Of a DNA stretch of 64,000 bases, positions 1 to 13,860 are shown in pieces. This DNA comes from Ophthalmolycus amberensis (taxonomy: Eukaryota > Chordata > Actinopteri > Perciformes > Zoarcidae): positions 4,158,501 through 4,222,500 of the forward strand of contig JAFEUB010001038.1 in NCBI GenBank assembly GCA_024529925.1, written 5' to 3'. The notes beneath the pieces were generated by a model. That model had not been told where the DNA came from. It made no database searches and saw only the letters and a list, made by a program, of their open reading frames with translations. How positions within the stretch are numbered: the stretch's first letter is position 1; the number at the start of each line of letters is the position of its first letter. A program made the position numbers and the translations under genes.

Positions 1-2056
1 GAGGGCAGATGCGAGCAGTGAAAACTCATAATTACCTCAGTCCTGCGTACCCTTCTCAATGTCAAGCCTATGATAGAGAGCCCCTATTCAATAATGCCTA
101 ATCTAGAAGGGATTTCATCAGAAAACAAAATAAAAACAGTGTGAGGTCGTTATAATTAAGTTATTTCCCTTCCACTGACGTGTTTCAGGGGATTGTAAAG
201 GCTTTTCATAGCAACACACTGGAGGAATTCACTTAGAATTCCTTATCTTATCTAAAATCTTGTAAAAGTGCAGAAAGCTCCGAATACTTCAAATGATAAC
301 CCTCATGTTTTGGAATTACGTGTGACAGTGCATTGGGGTGTAAGCAGCCTAGACTATTATGGTTCACTGAATTCTGTGTGGCAAAACAACTTTGATATTT
401 CATGTTCAGCAATAATGTGGATAGGAGAACCTCAAGAATCCGTATTATCTCAATAACAATACTATAGGACTTAAATTCCTTGACATTTAGGGAGATTATA
501 AATAGAGAATATCTGTTGATTCACTGCCTCCTTTCTAACGGGAAATACTGCTTTCATTTATATTTTATTCTCTGTCTTTATTCCAGGGATTGAGTAACAC
601 ACTTCTATAACATTGGGGATGTAAAGCGAAACATGTATGTTCACAAACAATCCGTTTATGAGATATCCGGAATTTTAGTCCCTTGTGTCCAAAAATGCTG
701 GATAATGTTTCCCCTGGACTCCTGTGTTCAAAACAAGCACTGTAATTGGCAATACATTCGTATTAAGAAAAAGTTGAATGCCTGATATCTTAAATCCTGT
801 TATTAACGCAATGCATGTTTTGATCTGCTTCAGCTATTTCTACATCTCCACCACTTTGGCAATTAAAACAGCGACAACATCAATAACACCAGCACAGCAC
901 ACACTGCATCCATCCTTGCCCTGTGCGTTTTCATCCCCGTCTTGTTGCACTCCTCTTGTGCAATCCTCGTCCTCATTTGCATTTGAATTCCTGTGCTTGT
1001 GCGGCTCGGCGTGGCTAATCCTGTGCTAACCTAAATGAGGCCTGTGTTCTCAGCTAAAGACTGTGTGTTGTCCCTGACTCGGGCCTCGCCGCTTCATTCT
1101 GAACACCCCTTTTTTTTTCCCGCTCTCGTCAGAGACGCACACGTATTTCCCCGCACGCACACAGGCGGGCACTTTTGCTACACACACACACACACACACA
1201 CACTGACAGCCGCGTAAGCAGGAACACACAGGCAGGCAGACACACACACATTCATCAAAAAGGCTGGAAATCTTTAATTCTCTCTCAAACACACCACATA
1301 ACCTCATTTTATGTTTTCTTTTTTTGCCGCTGCATCATATCTTGGTGAAGAAGACAAGATATCCAATTAAATCAATCCTCGCACCTCGTGTACATGCTAT
1401 GCAAATACTCCTGCAGCTGAGGGAAGGAAAAGGGTGACAAATTCTGGCTCTCAGCTCCCTCTCGCTCTCTCTCTCCTCTACCGAAAGTAAAAAGGTGCTC
1501 AGATGGAAAGAGGATTACAGCTTTGCTACCCACCTGAGACGCCTGTTGGGGGCTTTATTGTGTTTGTGCGTGAAAAGCCCTTTTACTAAAGTGCTGACGA
1601 GCCATGGCAGAATGCCGAGACCGAGTGAGAGCGATGCAAATGGTGCTGTTGGTGAGCGCGTCCTGATTGTATTTAGATAATGCTTAACACAGCAGCTGTT
1701 CATTTAGGTGTGAATAGGTGTGTGTGTGTGTGTCCTCGTGCACGTAGGCTGGAGTCAGGTGAAAATGCATCTTCTTCTGCGAAGTTGGGATTCGTTGTGG
1801 TGCATTTGTCACCAACTCCTGCTGCCTTAAAAGCTCCTTACTACCATTCTGCTTCCCCAGGCCTCTGCATTTAAGAACACCGTACACGATGCATCTCTCT
1901 TTTCCCAGCATGTGCTCATCGACTCGGGTCAAATGACGATTTTACTCAGCTGCAGCTGCAGGACTGGCTCCTCTTGCACCATTGTGGATCCCACATGAGA
2001 CGGGGGGAGTTGGGGTACCCGGGGGAAACTGAAAGCCCGGTTGTCTGTTCAAGTAA
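1..2056. other. non-coding, no gene seen
   Basis: AT-rich and mixed sequence with scattered CA/GT repeats. Open frames here are short and lack domain signatures or paired splice sites. Confidence 0.6.
1180..1203. repeat. (CA)n microsatellite
   Basis: About 12 uninterrupted units. It lies in CA-rich surroundings that continue to 1,250. Confidence 0.95.
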
Positions 2057-2272
2057 GAATTCAATTCAATTCAATTCAATTTATTTTTGTATAGCCCAAA
2101 ATCACAAATTACAAATTTGCCTCAGAGGGCTTTACAATATGTACACATTTGACATCCTCTTGTCCCGGAACCCTCACATCAGAACAGGAAAAACTCCCCA
2201 AAAAACCCCTTTAACGGGGAGGAAAGAGGAAGAAACCTGTGGGAGAGCAATAGAGGAGGGATCCCATGAATG
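2057..2272. repeat. dispersed teleost repeat with (AATTC)n end
   Basis: The sequence begins with an AATTC pentamer array and continues TTTGTATAGCCCAAAATC ... TTTGCCTCAGAGGGC ... AGGAAAAACTCCCC ... GGAAGAAACCTGTGGGAGAGC. I recognise this as a high-copy interspersed repeat of percomorph genomes. The simple-repeat terminus suggests a non-LTR tail read in the opposite direction, but the class is uncertain. Confidence 0.7.
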
Positions 2273-2664
2273 ATACCATGACGGGAACTTTCAGGTTCAG
2301 TCTGTCCAAGATAGTTTGATGATGTTTATTAACATGAAATAAATAATCAGTCTGTCTTTGCTTTCTGGTCAAGGTTGCCACCGGCAGCGCCGGCTGCTGG
2401 GCCAATCACTTGCTTTTAAACGCTTGTACCGATGTGTTGTCCAAGTGATGGAAAGAGGATGAGAGTTGTTTCCAGAAACACATTGTGCTTTCGGCTGTTT
2501 GTCACAGCACGGCTCTGATGCACCATTTATTATTTAGAAATTTGACTTGGCCCGTGAAGCTTTTTTATTAATAACAGGCCTTGTTTTGGTATATTTTTCC
2601 AGTACATAATAAATCATGATTATACGTGTTGATAACCCGTCAGCCTTCAGTTGTTGCTGGCTTT

Positions 2665-2905
2665 AATTTAAAGGAGCACTTCACTGATTGTGTACGTCCA
2701 AGTCAATTTACCAGTCGCAGGAAGAACCACTGTAAAAAAAGGAGTATAATAAATGATTGATGTTTTCTGTGGCTCTGGAGGAGCTTTGTCAAATCTGTGA
2801 GGAAGACTTGTTACAAACTGGAAGCAAGGAGTTTTAATGATGGAAGCTTTTACCATGCAAGAAGAGTCTAGCAAAATATGCTCATGAGTTGCACATGGGA
2901 AGTGT
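2665..2905. repeat. fragment of a dispersed AAAGGRGCACTYC-type repeat
   Basis: The entry motif AAAGGAGCACTTCACTGATT (2,670) is repeated in diverged form at 19,605 (AAAGGGGCACTCCAGTGATT) and, in shorter form, at 63,522 (AAAGGGGCACTCC). TCTGGAGGAGCTTTGTCAAA follows at about 2,774. The pattern matches a common fish repeat, recalled from memory. Boundaries are approximate. Confidence 0.4.
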
Positions 2906-4421
2906 AGTGTATGCAAGATTAGCCATCGACAGACAGACGTAGAAATACACACACACACACACTCACAACCAAATACATATTCTCCTGGAGGAGATAATAG
3001 AAATAATAATAATATAGAGGAACTACACATTTAAAATGTTTCAGCATCGACGTGTCATGCTGAAAATTAGTCAAATAGACACACGGATGATTTTTTTTCT
3101 CTTTTTGGACATTTTTAATTTTGTGGTTCAATGTTCCATCAGATCAGACATGGAGCTGAGGTAATTAGGTAAATTTACCTAATTTAACCCCAGGCGGGAA
3201 AAAAAAAATTGAAAATTGAAGAAAAAAAGAAAAGAAAAGTCTCTCTGCTCTGTAAATTACATTTTCATTTCATCAAAGCTACCTGATCTTTGATTTTCAA
3301 ACACCTGTTGTTTGCCCGACATGTCAGTGCACTAAGAGGGGAAAAGACGAAGACAAATCCACTCTTAGTGCAAAGGGCACTCTGCTAATATCTGGACTGT
3401 AGGCCTACACTCAGAGAGGCCTGCAGAGTCACAACCTACAGTCTTAGAGTGAGAGCTTGTCCATTGAGTACGTATTTTGAACACAGGCTATTGTGGCTTG
3501 CAGCATCAGCTAAATGCATAAACGTTTCATCTGCAAAGCCACACATGAGGATCTACAGGAAGGAGAAGTGGGGATAAAAACACTTGTTTTTTGATAGAGC
3601 ACAGTCTGAGTCCTACTGCTCACACATCATCATTAACATGGCTTACAGGAGAGTAAGCATAATGCCTCATTTGCCATCCCCTTTGTAACCCCATTCCCCC
3701 CCTAGCACACACACCATCATCCACTCACTCTCAGTCTCTCTCTGCCCCCCTCCCACATCCGTTACTTCACTTCCACGCACGCCTGGCACGGCCCACAGGT
3801 TGTGCGCGGACCAGGACCCGGCAGTGGCGAGCGACCGTGCCGCGGCCCATTTAGCATTCAACTCAGCCCTCCACTCTCAGGACAGCGGGCTCTGCAGGAA
3901 CACCACAGTGTTAGAGGCTTTTAACATTCTACAGATGACTCAGCACTGAGAGAGAGAGAGAAGGTGGGAGGGGGGGGGAGTGAAATACAGCAATGGAGAA
4001 CAATAGTAGAAGCAGATAGAAGGGTAAGAGAGGAACGGCGGATGATTTTAATGGACAAGTTAAAAAAGAGTCGGAGAGACGGAGAGATGGAGAGATGGCA
4101 GGCACGTTTTTGTTTTTTGTTTGTGTTAAACACCGCAGAGCAAATCGTCGTGCTCCCGTGTCGCTCCTCGCGCAATTACAGTGCATAGTCTGTTTTAGAG
4201 TGTGAGAAAATAGTAGTGGAGTGCGTTGCGAATGCATGGGTGAACATGAAGAATGTGCTTTTCATCTTTACCCTGCCACCCGACACGTCTTGTTTTTGAA
4301 GCTGGTTAAGTGTCTGGAATGACAAATTGCATCGAATGGGTGCAGATATGCAAGAGCGTATACTCAAATGGGTTTTCCAGCCAAGTGTTCTGTGCACTCA
4401 GCCTCCCATGCAGATGCACGT

Positions 4422-4445
4422 GGGGGGGGGGGGGGGGGGGGGGGG
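4422..4445. repeat. poly(G)24 tract
   Basis: Twenty-four consecutive G on the plus strand. It has G-quadruplex potential, and its length is likely unreliable in an assembly. Confidence 0.95.
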
Positions 4446-4858
4446 CTGGAGGAGCACGCCTGCGGTTGGAAATCTAAACTTGGCGATTTGGGATCATTAC
4501 CGAGCTACATCTTATCAATCAATAGCTTTTAGGCCTAACGGGCATCCAGGGCGGGAGTGGAATGTTGAGCTGGCTGTAAGTGCTGGCCCTGAATGGGTCA
4601 TGTGTGCATCTTCTGTGAGGCACATCGTCATACATTTAAAGAGCTGCAGTACATGGCTGTGTGTCATGTCAAAGCGGTCACTATGTGTCAGAATGCCTTG
4701 ACATTTTGATATTGGTGTGAAATATTTACTGACTAATTCACGGAGCACTGGTATCCTGCAGTTTGTGTTCAATTCTATTGGGATGGTGACTGAAACTGAC
4801 TGAATATGGCACAGCCCCACGTGGAATATTTCTTCAACAGTTGGCGTTGGATTTTACA

Positions 4859-4879
4859 ATATATATATATATATATATA
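4859..4879. repeat. (TA)n microsatellite
   Basis: About 10 TA units in AT-rich non-coding DNA. Confidence 0.9.
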
Positions 4880-5442
4880 CTAAATTAAAGAAAATGAACA
4901 GAATCAACATTGCATCAGGTACATAATGGCCCCCCAGCTATGCGTTTGATGAATCCAATCTGTATATTTCCATGAGTCGTTGGCCCAGGGAGTAGCGCCA
5001 GGCACTGAGAGCACTATATCAGTGTTTTGAATCATATTAAAATGTCTAAAGTAGACTTATCTGCTCGCTGGAGGCCACGGTATAGCTCAGGCAAAGCTCC
5101 TGTGTACTGGCCTTTCACCAGTCCCTCCCAACCGGCTGATTAGCATTTCCCTAGGGCCACAGAGTTCAGGGCCTGGACCGGTGCCATATGCAGCACGATG
5201 GGACTATTGAGAATTAGTCTTTTGGTTATTCAAACATTTTGTTGATACCCTGCAGTATTTTGTCCAGGCTACTTTCCTCTAGTCTTTCAGTTTTGTGGAG
5301 GACATACAATTCTTGATAACTTAGTTACGCATCCTTTTCCCTATGGTAAGGTGATTCTGTTTTCTAACTGCAAATAAGATCTCTCCCTCTTCTTCTCCTA
5401 TTTACCTCCCAGCCATCTCCTCCTCACAACGCCGCTCTAAAT

Positions 5443-5469
5443 CCCCCCCCCCCCCCCCCCCCCCCCCCC
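5443..5469. repeat. poly(C)27 tract
   Basis: Twenty-seven consecutive C on the plus strand, within a pyrimidine-rich stretch from about 5,380 to 5,505. It is the longest homopolymer in the window. Confidence 0.95.
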
Positions 5470-5614
5470 TCTTCCTTTCACCTTTCTCCCTGTGTCTCCC
5501 CTCTTCTCCAAAACAAAGTCAGCGTGGGCGTGATTGGGCCTAAATTTGCATTAACAAAACGCGCAGGCTGTCGCAGCCCGGCGGCATTTTTTTTTCCGGA
5601 TGATTCAGCTTCAG

Positions 5615-5615
<1 letters not shown>

Positions 5616-5656
<41 letters not shown>
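5616..5656. repeat. (GT)n microsatellite, about 20 units
   Basis: Uninterrupted GT, followed by a short (CTGT) tail. It creates spurious Val/Cys and His/Thr open frames on the two strands. Confidence 0.95.
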
Positions 5657-5657
<1 letters not shown>

Positions 5658-8272
5658 TGTCTGTCTCTGTCACGAGTGCTTGTGTGTCGACATCCCTCGG
5701 CGGACGTCCTACTTCCCAGCCAGTCAGACCCACACATACCCAAATGCGCTTGACGTATTAATGCTTTTGGAAATATTAGCGCGCTTGCTGCTGCCAAGGA
5801 TTACTCCGTCCGCAGCAGCTCTTTCCAACCATAATGAGAATTCATGTTGCGTTTGAAACAGCCAAAGAGACGTCGGCTGCCTTCACTATCGTATTTGCAC
5901 TCCTTTCAGCCACAAAGCCTATTTGACTCTGAGGCGCCAAAATCATTTCAGCGGGAATAAAGTAAGTTCCAAAATACCTATGAAGCAGGAGAATACACTT
6001 AATCCAGCAAATATGTTAGGTTTTCCATTTAATAGAGCGACCGTGTTATTCAGACAGGCCGGTCGCACAAATGACAATACGGCAAGTGAAGAACGGGCAA
6101 AGTTTCAACTCACGTGACGGCTTAAAAGTACACTCGGCTTTCCAAAAAGAGATCCAAGCGAGGCTCTGGTTCATAAATATTAGCGTGGGAGTAGTGTGAG
6201 CTGCATGTGTGTGTGTGTGCATTGTAATGAGCAGCGAACACGCGCCGAGATGTTCTGGAAAGGAAAGAGACATCTTCACCTTGTGCGTGAACAATCAACA
6301 GACGAGGCATGGTGAAAGGCGAGGGAGAGGAAATGAAAATGAGAGCTGATGTGAAAGATAATATATGATTACATCAAAATGAAGGCTTGCAAATGAACTT
6401 CCTACATTATTAACAGCTTGTAATCCACCTTTATTTCCTCTTTTCTTCTTCACCAGGCCTTGACCATTCGACTTCAACTCCGATTTGTGAGTCCTACATT
6501 TGTAAATAAACTCATGAAAGCAAAAAACACCGAAATAACTTCTTCACATACCTCCAGTATGACAGCCCAACTGATCTTGGATGCTTCCTGTTTCCTTTTG
6601 ATCGTGAACATGTCACTCGAATTCTCACGGCACTTGTGACGAATGCAATTGATTGGACGTGATTGGACTGATTTAGAAAGGTCTAAATTCAGCCCATGCA
6701 AACGCAAAGCTTTGAAACCTCCAGCATAGAATCATGCCAAGGTATCGTTCCGGGAGGTGAAGATTGTTGTTGTTAAAAGGTAGAGGCTGGAAAGCGGCGT
6801 GATTCAAACTGGGGAGGTGATCAAGAACAAAATGGCAACAGTAACCAGGAATCAGAATCCCTCCGTCTGCAGAGATTGAAGAATCAGCTCGAGAGAAGCT
6901 CATCCCTCTAGCTCTTCATCAATCGGTGCTTTACTGCACAGGGACCAAATGGAAGAAAGTCCTGAGTGTAAGGCAAAGAGCACTCGCCTAAAGCTTGTAA
7001 AGCATGCCTCTGAGAGGACTTGGCAAAACATTTTACCGTGTGCTTTTAGGCCCAATTGACTTCACTGATTATCGACGTCAAACTCTGTTTACAAGCCTTT
7101 GGGAGTGCTATTACATATTTGAAACAAGTTGCGTAAAGCCTCTTTTGGCTCCAGGGGGAGCTGAGTGAAATCTAATCAAGTGACTCGAGTGATGTCACTT
7201 GAGTCAGCGTCCGTTGGGATGAATAGTAGGGGGGGAGTTGGAGTTAGAAATAAGTGACCTTACCAGACTTCTATAGCCTGCTCCTCATCTCTTGCTAGTG
7301 GCTTGAGGCTGCGTTAGCTGCATACCCTAATCAGTCTCTTGACTTGAGTTGCATTGTGGGTAATGTAAACACCAGGTTTTGACAAGAAAGAAGCATTTGT
7401 GTTCATTGGTGATGTTGTTGCGCAGCATTTATGGCATTCTTTGTATGACGGCATTTTTTGTACTGCGGGTCTGACAACCCACTGCTGAGCCAGTAAACTG
7501 AGCCAAATCTTGAAGGGGTCCTTGCAGCAAACCTGCTTGAGAGTGCCCAAACCTTCAGGCTGGGATGAAGATTCACCTTTTAGCACAACAATTACCTCGA
7601 GCACACCAGTCAAGCCAAGTCGCAGCTGGAGTGGCTTCCGGACAAATACTCGCTGAATGTCGAGTGGCCCATCCACGGCCTGGGTGTTTGGAGAGAGTCG
7701 TAGATCACGGTGCAGGGATGTTGAGTCAAAGGAGACAACAGTATTCAGTCCCGTACGTTAACTACAGCATGCCTTTGGATTTTGTGTTCAAGAGCACAAA
7801 GAGCTGATTATACAGGAAAGATTACTAGGCGATGATAATTTAGCCATTTTCTTTGACACATCAAACAAAAAACTCTATCCGTCCTTGAAATCTCCCACAA
7901 TAATCTCCCTGTGAAGCGTCTCCTGTGCGGTCCTTGGCTCCAAGGTTGTTGTATTTGTTTTTCCCAGCTGTAGTCCAACTTTGCTCCTCAGAAATAAATT
8001 GATGACAAAATCCCAGAGGGGGAGCTTCCTAAAATAAAAATGAAATCAGGAGGAAGAAGAGACGAGGTTTTCAGCTTCTCAAAGCAGGGGCTTTTGACAG
8101 CTCCAGATGAGACTGGCCTCTTCTTTTCTCTCACCTCTGCTGTTCATCCCCCTGATTGGGCTTTTCTTTCTGATCTGTCTCTTTTCGCCTTCCCTTTTCT
8201 TCCCTCCGCGGTGGAAATGACCCTGGAGGGTTGGCAGGCTGCGAGCTAGTCAATCAAGGTTTGAGAAGCGAT

Positions 8273-8334
8273 GGGGGGGGGGGGGGGGGTGGGATCCAAG
8301 ACATCATACCGGATTTCAGAGCGTGTGCGGGCAA

Positions 8335-8366
<32 letters not shown>
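8273..8366. repeat. poly(G)17 followed by a (TG)n microsatellite
   Basis: G17 lies at 8,273-8,289 and TG repeats at 8,338-8,366, separated by 48 bp of unique sequence. Confidence 0.93.
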
Positions 8367-8369
<3 letters not shown>

Positions 8370-11035
8370 TCCAGCAGGGGGTTGTCAGCACAGGTTGGCC
8401 TGACACAGGAGTCAGTTTCAGAGGTTGCCTCGGAAATGAGGCGGAAACGATTCCGCTAACTCCGTTCTTAAGACAGACAGGGAAAGTGACTTTGGGGAAG
8501 CTAACAACCTGCTCTCACAAAGGACAGGCTGAGCTGAAGTTAAGAAAGAATGTTTTATTTATATGTATTTTGTTGCTTTTTTTCTCTCTCTCTTCTATGA
8601 CAGTTTGGAGGAATGACCTCGACTTGGATAGAGAATTTGCAATTACCTCTGGAGCATGACGTTCATCTCATGTCACCCTCACGACACATCCCAGGGAGGC
8701 AGTGCATTTAAAATGCATGCTGGTCAGGCACCTGCCTAGAGTTCAGGAAGGTGGTGTTGCTCAGCAGGCGGTTAGCAGCAAGTGGCTAAATGCAGCTGGC
8801 GGTCTGGCTTTGTGTGTGTGACTTGATACCTTCACCTGATGAATGTGCTTCACGATCTGGCTTGTCAGTGGGTTTTTTGTTTTTGTTTTTCCGGAATCTT
8901 CACGTTATTCACACGACTGCTCTGAATGAAAGGTTAGATGAACCTGAGGTCTGGAGAATGTCACTGGGGACGACGGGGCGTCCGTCTTCAAGTTAATGAA
9001 CTCGGGGAGAAATCCAGGTTTACTCCACGGAAGTGAAAGAGGCGGAACATGATTAAAAGCTCATTAAGCACACCATTAAATCGGCAACGAATGTGGTTGC
9101 CTGTACTATACTGGCTGAGCGTGGGGCGCGTTTCATTCGTCACCGCTGTGTGGCTCCAGCGTGGTGTCAGCACTCGCAGAAACAGTTTTCTCAGAAGTCT
9201 GTCTTTGTCCATATTGTGCTTCCTGGGCGATTTCCTTTGATTTCGCTTTATGAAAGTATAAATCGATCCCTCCCGGAAAGAATCAAATAAAACCTGGCTT
9301 TTATCGGTTTACATGAGTTGCAATCACAATTTCCACCTGCTTCGATCCTCACCACGTGTAGATCCACCCAGGGAGTTTTGGTAACTATTTTTATAATGTA
9401 CAGCACGCGGCACCCTGTCCGTTTTAAAAAATGAATAACATACTATGCAAGCTGTTGTACAACTAGCTTTGGCTGATCCAAACTGTCAAATATGACACAT
9501 TCGAGCTCATTTTGAGTAATCTGTTTTTGTCTACACAATATGAATTTTGTTGCAAACGTCACACGCCAATAATATCCTTTTCCCTCTCGAAGTGCCGTCC
9601 ACAGTGCTGTTATAATTAGATGTTAAGCGGTGGAAAAAACATTCCGTACCTGTAAATGTTCCTCAAGCGAGGCGTCGGTCACAAACCCGCGTGGATGGTC
9701 GGCTCCGGCAGGTTGTGCTGACCACCGTCTAATCTTCTCATCACCATAAAGTTCCCATCTGCACGCGCCGACAGAGCCATCTGTCACAATGCGACACTCC
9801 AACTGTTGAAAGGCGAGCCGCGTCTTTGACGCTGCGAGACAATCCAGTGAAGTGAAGCAAGTGGACAAAGCGGCATTAGGTGGAGAGGAGTGTTGCTCAT
9901 CCTCTATAACGATCAGGACGGATGGATGAATCTATTTTCCCTCTAAATTGCAAACGTGTGCACTAAATAGCTTACATTGGTTTTAAATAGTCCAATGTTG
10001 TTTCCTGATTTTGCTCAGTGCTTGCAAAGAAATATACCTGTGCACCCAGACTACACGGCATGAAGACGGACAAGGATGCAGCTCCATTCATGGGCAGCGC
10101 TAGAAGTACGGCTATGGTGTAACAACAGCATGAATCTAACCTGATCACTTTGGACCGTGTGTCCTGACAACCTGTTTTTACAACAGTTCGGATAAAGTTT
10201 GAATACCTCCGAGTATTGTTTGTTCATAGCAGCTCCAGCCTGAGTATAATATGTTTACATAGGAACCCTTTGTATAATAACTAGACGCAATTAGAACGAT
10301 CTTTTGATCTGGAGTCTCTGTGAGAGGGTTACAGCGATCCCTCCACTCATTAGTGTGCTGGAACATCCTTTGGTATACATGATACCCTGCCATTTTGGTA
10401 GTCCCTGTGGGGAAAGAAAGTTCACACACATCATCATTTCATAACTTCGCACCACTCTTAAGCATTTGGAGGCCTTTTCCTGAAATACCATCCATTCTTT
10501 TGTTCTATATTGAAAAATATGCATAATGTATAAGGCCGACTAAGGCTAATTAACTGTGGTGATGGCCTTTTACAGAATGTATGAATAAAATCAATAATAA
10601 TGCTCAATCTTTACTTACATATTCTGTGGGTACGCAATGTGAATGTTCTGCGCTGCAGGAGGCGGAGGAGGAGGATGGGAGGAAATGCTGCAAAAACTAC
10701 AAAGAGTTATTTAGTTCCTCAAACAAATAATCTTGGCGTCAGCGTAATGCTTGAAACACTCCTTAAAGACACCCTGAAAGATAATGACCTGCACACACCC
10801 CTCTGTCAAGCGGAATAAAGGTACTGCTTCGTCAGCCGGTTCTTTTTATTATCTGTTTTTGGCATCGAGGCGTGTTTACAAGACAGCTCCTTATTGTATT
10901 TCCTGATCTTATCCTTTGCCCGCTTTCATTTCCGTCTTTGCGCCTTTCATTTCGACGCCACGACGCAGCACCTCTCTTTGCCAAGCCTCGTCAAAAGTCT
11001 GCCGCTAAATATGCAGTGACCTCAAAGGTGCTCTT

Positions 11036-11050
11036 CCCCCCCCCCCCCCC
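11036..11050. repeat. poly(C)15 tract in a pyrimidine-rich block
   Basis: Fifteen C begin a block of C/T-rich DNA running to about 11,135. A G-rich block follows at 11,222-11,330, so the strand composition switches sharply. Confidence 0.9.
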
Positions 11051-12111
11051 ACCTCCCTCCCATCTCCCATCCCCACCTCTCTCACTCACCTGTTTCTCCC
11101 TCATCTTTCCTTTTCCCATCGCCTTTTCTCTCAAAGCTCAAGAGCGACCGGTGCTCTCAGAGGAAATACATGCCCTGCCAAAGAATTCATTGAATTTGTT
11201 GTACAATTGATCCCTTGGAGGGAAGCGTGGGGTTGAGAGCGGGATGGGGAGGGGGGGAGGGGGTGGGGGGGCGGTATGGAGATGGAGGGATGAAAGGGTC
11301 AGGAGAACAGGGAGGGAGGGTTAATGTGAGGGGCTGGCAACTGCATCAGGGGAGTTTGATTGAAAACAACACGGCGAAGTCTCAATTGGAACGGATCCTG
11401 TTCTAATTTACTCCCCCTTTACCTGTCTCCCAACGCGGTGAAGTGGGCAAAATGGGAGACTGCAAAAATAGAGGCAGCTCTGTATTTCTTTTTTTTTTTT
11501 TTTTATCTATTTCATCTCAAACAGAAAATATAACCTTCCACAATGATTGAAGTAAAAATCAGAACATAATCAGCAAACACCGGCAGCAAAACATCTGCAC
11601 GTGTATTGGTGGTAATGTGAAATCGGTTCTACTGATGGACTGAAATTCTCGCCAATTTGGAACAATCGTGGTTGATTATACTGACCAAGCAGTAACCCCC
11701 TTGGGGAGTGGGCATGACAACATGGCTGGAGCCAGAAAACTACAGGATTTGATTGGACTCTACATATAAGTACGCTGGACATAATGAAGTGTGACTGACA
11801 TTTAAGGTGTTAAATCTGTGACGTGTTCATTTCCACATGGGTAACCTGCTAGGCCTTGAACAGTGCTGCTATGGAACTCGATGTAGCTCTGTCACTGTGA
11901 TGTACATGCTCCACGACCGCCCCTTTGACAATTAATAACATCCCTTGTCAAGGCTGTCAGCAATTCTAACATGATTATTCGGCTTTTATAACTATTTTTT
12001 TCGAATCTCTGACTACTTTCTTACCGAGGGTTTCGCAATCATCCGATGGAAGAAAAAGCATCTGAGGTTAGCTGGGGTCTATGTGTTACTTACAGGCAGC
12101 AATCTCTAGGT

Positions 12112-12645
12112 CTGAGAAGTGAAGCGGATGCAGAAGTGCCTTAAACTGTCTTTCTTCCAAATGGCCTTCAGGGGGCAACTCCTCCGGTTGCAAAAGAAGT
12201 CCGACTGTAAAGAAGTTCATGAGAAAATGACCCGACTTCTCACTTTTTTAAAACATTGTAAACATGAGTTTATGGTCTCAACCTCTAGTTTCAAGTCTTA
12301 TTCAATCCAGCATGATATTCATTTGGTAAATTATGGTCCGATTTGGAGTTAAATAGACCAGGGTATGCTTTAGGGCTACCTTGTGATTGACAGGTCGCTA
12401 TCACGTGTGTGTTGTCGTCGAACCCTTTCACAGTGTGTTTTCAATTCACAAAAGTTTATTGTAACATTTTGATGTTCCGCCCTCTCGTGTCATTCTAGTT
12501 CCAAAAAAACAAGATAGCAATGGCCAAAAGACCAGATGGCGAAGGCGAAAAACTAAAATGGCAACAACATAAAGCCAAGATGGCAATGGCCAAAATGCCG
12601 AACTTGAGTCCACAAACCAATGGGTGACGTCATGGTTTCCAGTCA
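12112..12645. repeat. dispersed percomorph repeat, long copy
   Basis: The copy reads through CATTGTAAACATGAGTTTAT, AGACCAGGGTATGCTTTAGG, CACAAAAGTTTATTGTAAC and an internal AAGATGGCAATGGCCAAAA array to ACAAACCAATGGGTGACGTC near 12,630. I recognise it as a medium-length non-autonomous repeat frequent in percomorph fish. A 23-nt identical segment recurs at 48,988-49,010. No coding capacity was seen, and the short open frames in it are incidental. Confidence 0.7.
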
Positions 12646-13836
12646 TTTATTTTTTCACTTTCCAAAGCATACAGACTCTAAATTCTCCGTTGAGATTTTT
12701 AATTGATTACTGCTATAAGCATCAATACCTTGAAGATGAGCCCCAGCAATAGGCAAATCACATTTTTCATTATATCGGAAGGAATGTGCCAGCAGCTTTC
12801 ATCTTATCCCTGTTAGAGTGTCCATCGGTTTAGTGCTGTACAGTTCTGTCATCGTAAGATGGTAAAAGTTGACAGTACATCCGAGCCATCACCCACCCAC
12901 TCGCACACACAGATTCTGTGTTATTACAGTGTTCAACACATCTAACCACATTAATTGAAAGCATAATATGCGGGTGCCTCTGACAGGATTTTTGATGGAG
13001 TTTCGGCAGAATACCAGGCTAATGGCTTCCATGTCGATTTGATCCTTAGAGAGAATGAAAGGGATTACCCACCTGCTCCATTTTGAGTCGAAGAAAAATT
13101 GGGGCCCCAATTTGAATCTACATGGCTTGTGTTCGTTTTAAGGTCCACGGTGGCATCAAAAGGTGTGGATTGGTGCTTGTTTTCTTGTGAGGGGACACAA
13201 GAAAGCCAATCATATTACAACGGAAAGCGTAATGATGGCAGCTGATGGGCAATTTATACAAACACAGCTTTTTCAATGCTGCACGTATCTTGGGTGTCAA
13301 ATTTGTTGTATTTTTTTGTCCTTTTTAAGCCCATACTTTTCCTTATTTTCAGGTTTTTTTTTCTCATTTCCTGTTCCGATATTCATTTGGGGGAAAAAAC
13401 ATTGTTTTAAGTCAAGTTTTAGAGGGAAAAAAACAACATATCAGGGCAGATGATCCATCCCAATAAGAAGTAGATTCCAAAACTTAAATCCAAAGGCTTA
13501 AACACACAGCAGTGTGTGTTTGGAGGATAACCAAGACCAGCGGCTAGCAGGCATGAAAGCAGGGAGGGAGGTGGTAAATAAACCCTAAGTTTAAAGTAAT
13601 GTTGTTTTTTTGACTTTCTTTTATTTCCCTAAATTGTCATATTGTCTGTTTATCCTTGCTTCATGTGTATTCTAAAGGTTGCTACCTCTGGCAGGTTTTA
13701 CAAGCTGCGAGGTATCCATGAGGGGCTGAGATCCCCTCTATTTTTTTGGTTCTGTCGAGTGGAATACAGCATGGCTCACGAGCTGCGCCTTCCCATCTGC
13801 CCGGTCGATTGGAGTATACGAGCTGATTCCCCACCT

Positions 13837-13860
13837 TTCTCTCTCTCTCTCTCTCTCTCT
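13837..13860. repeat. (CT)n microsatellite
   Basis: About 12 CT units in non-coding DNA. Confidence 0.93.

Larger units (their letters stand above)
2906..12111. other. non-coding, no gene seen; simple repeats only
   Basis: This stretch holds the microsatellites and homopolymers listed separately. A minus-strand open stretch at 7,314-7,676 and others were inspected, and no family was recognised. Confidence 0.55.
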
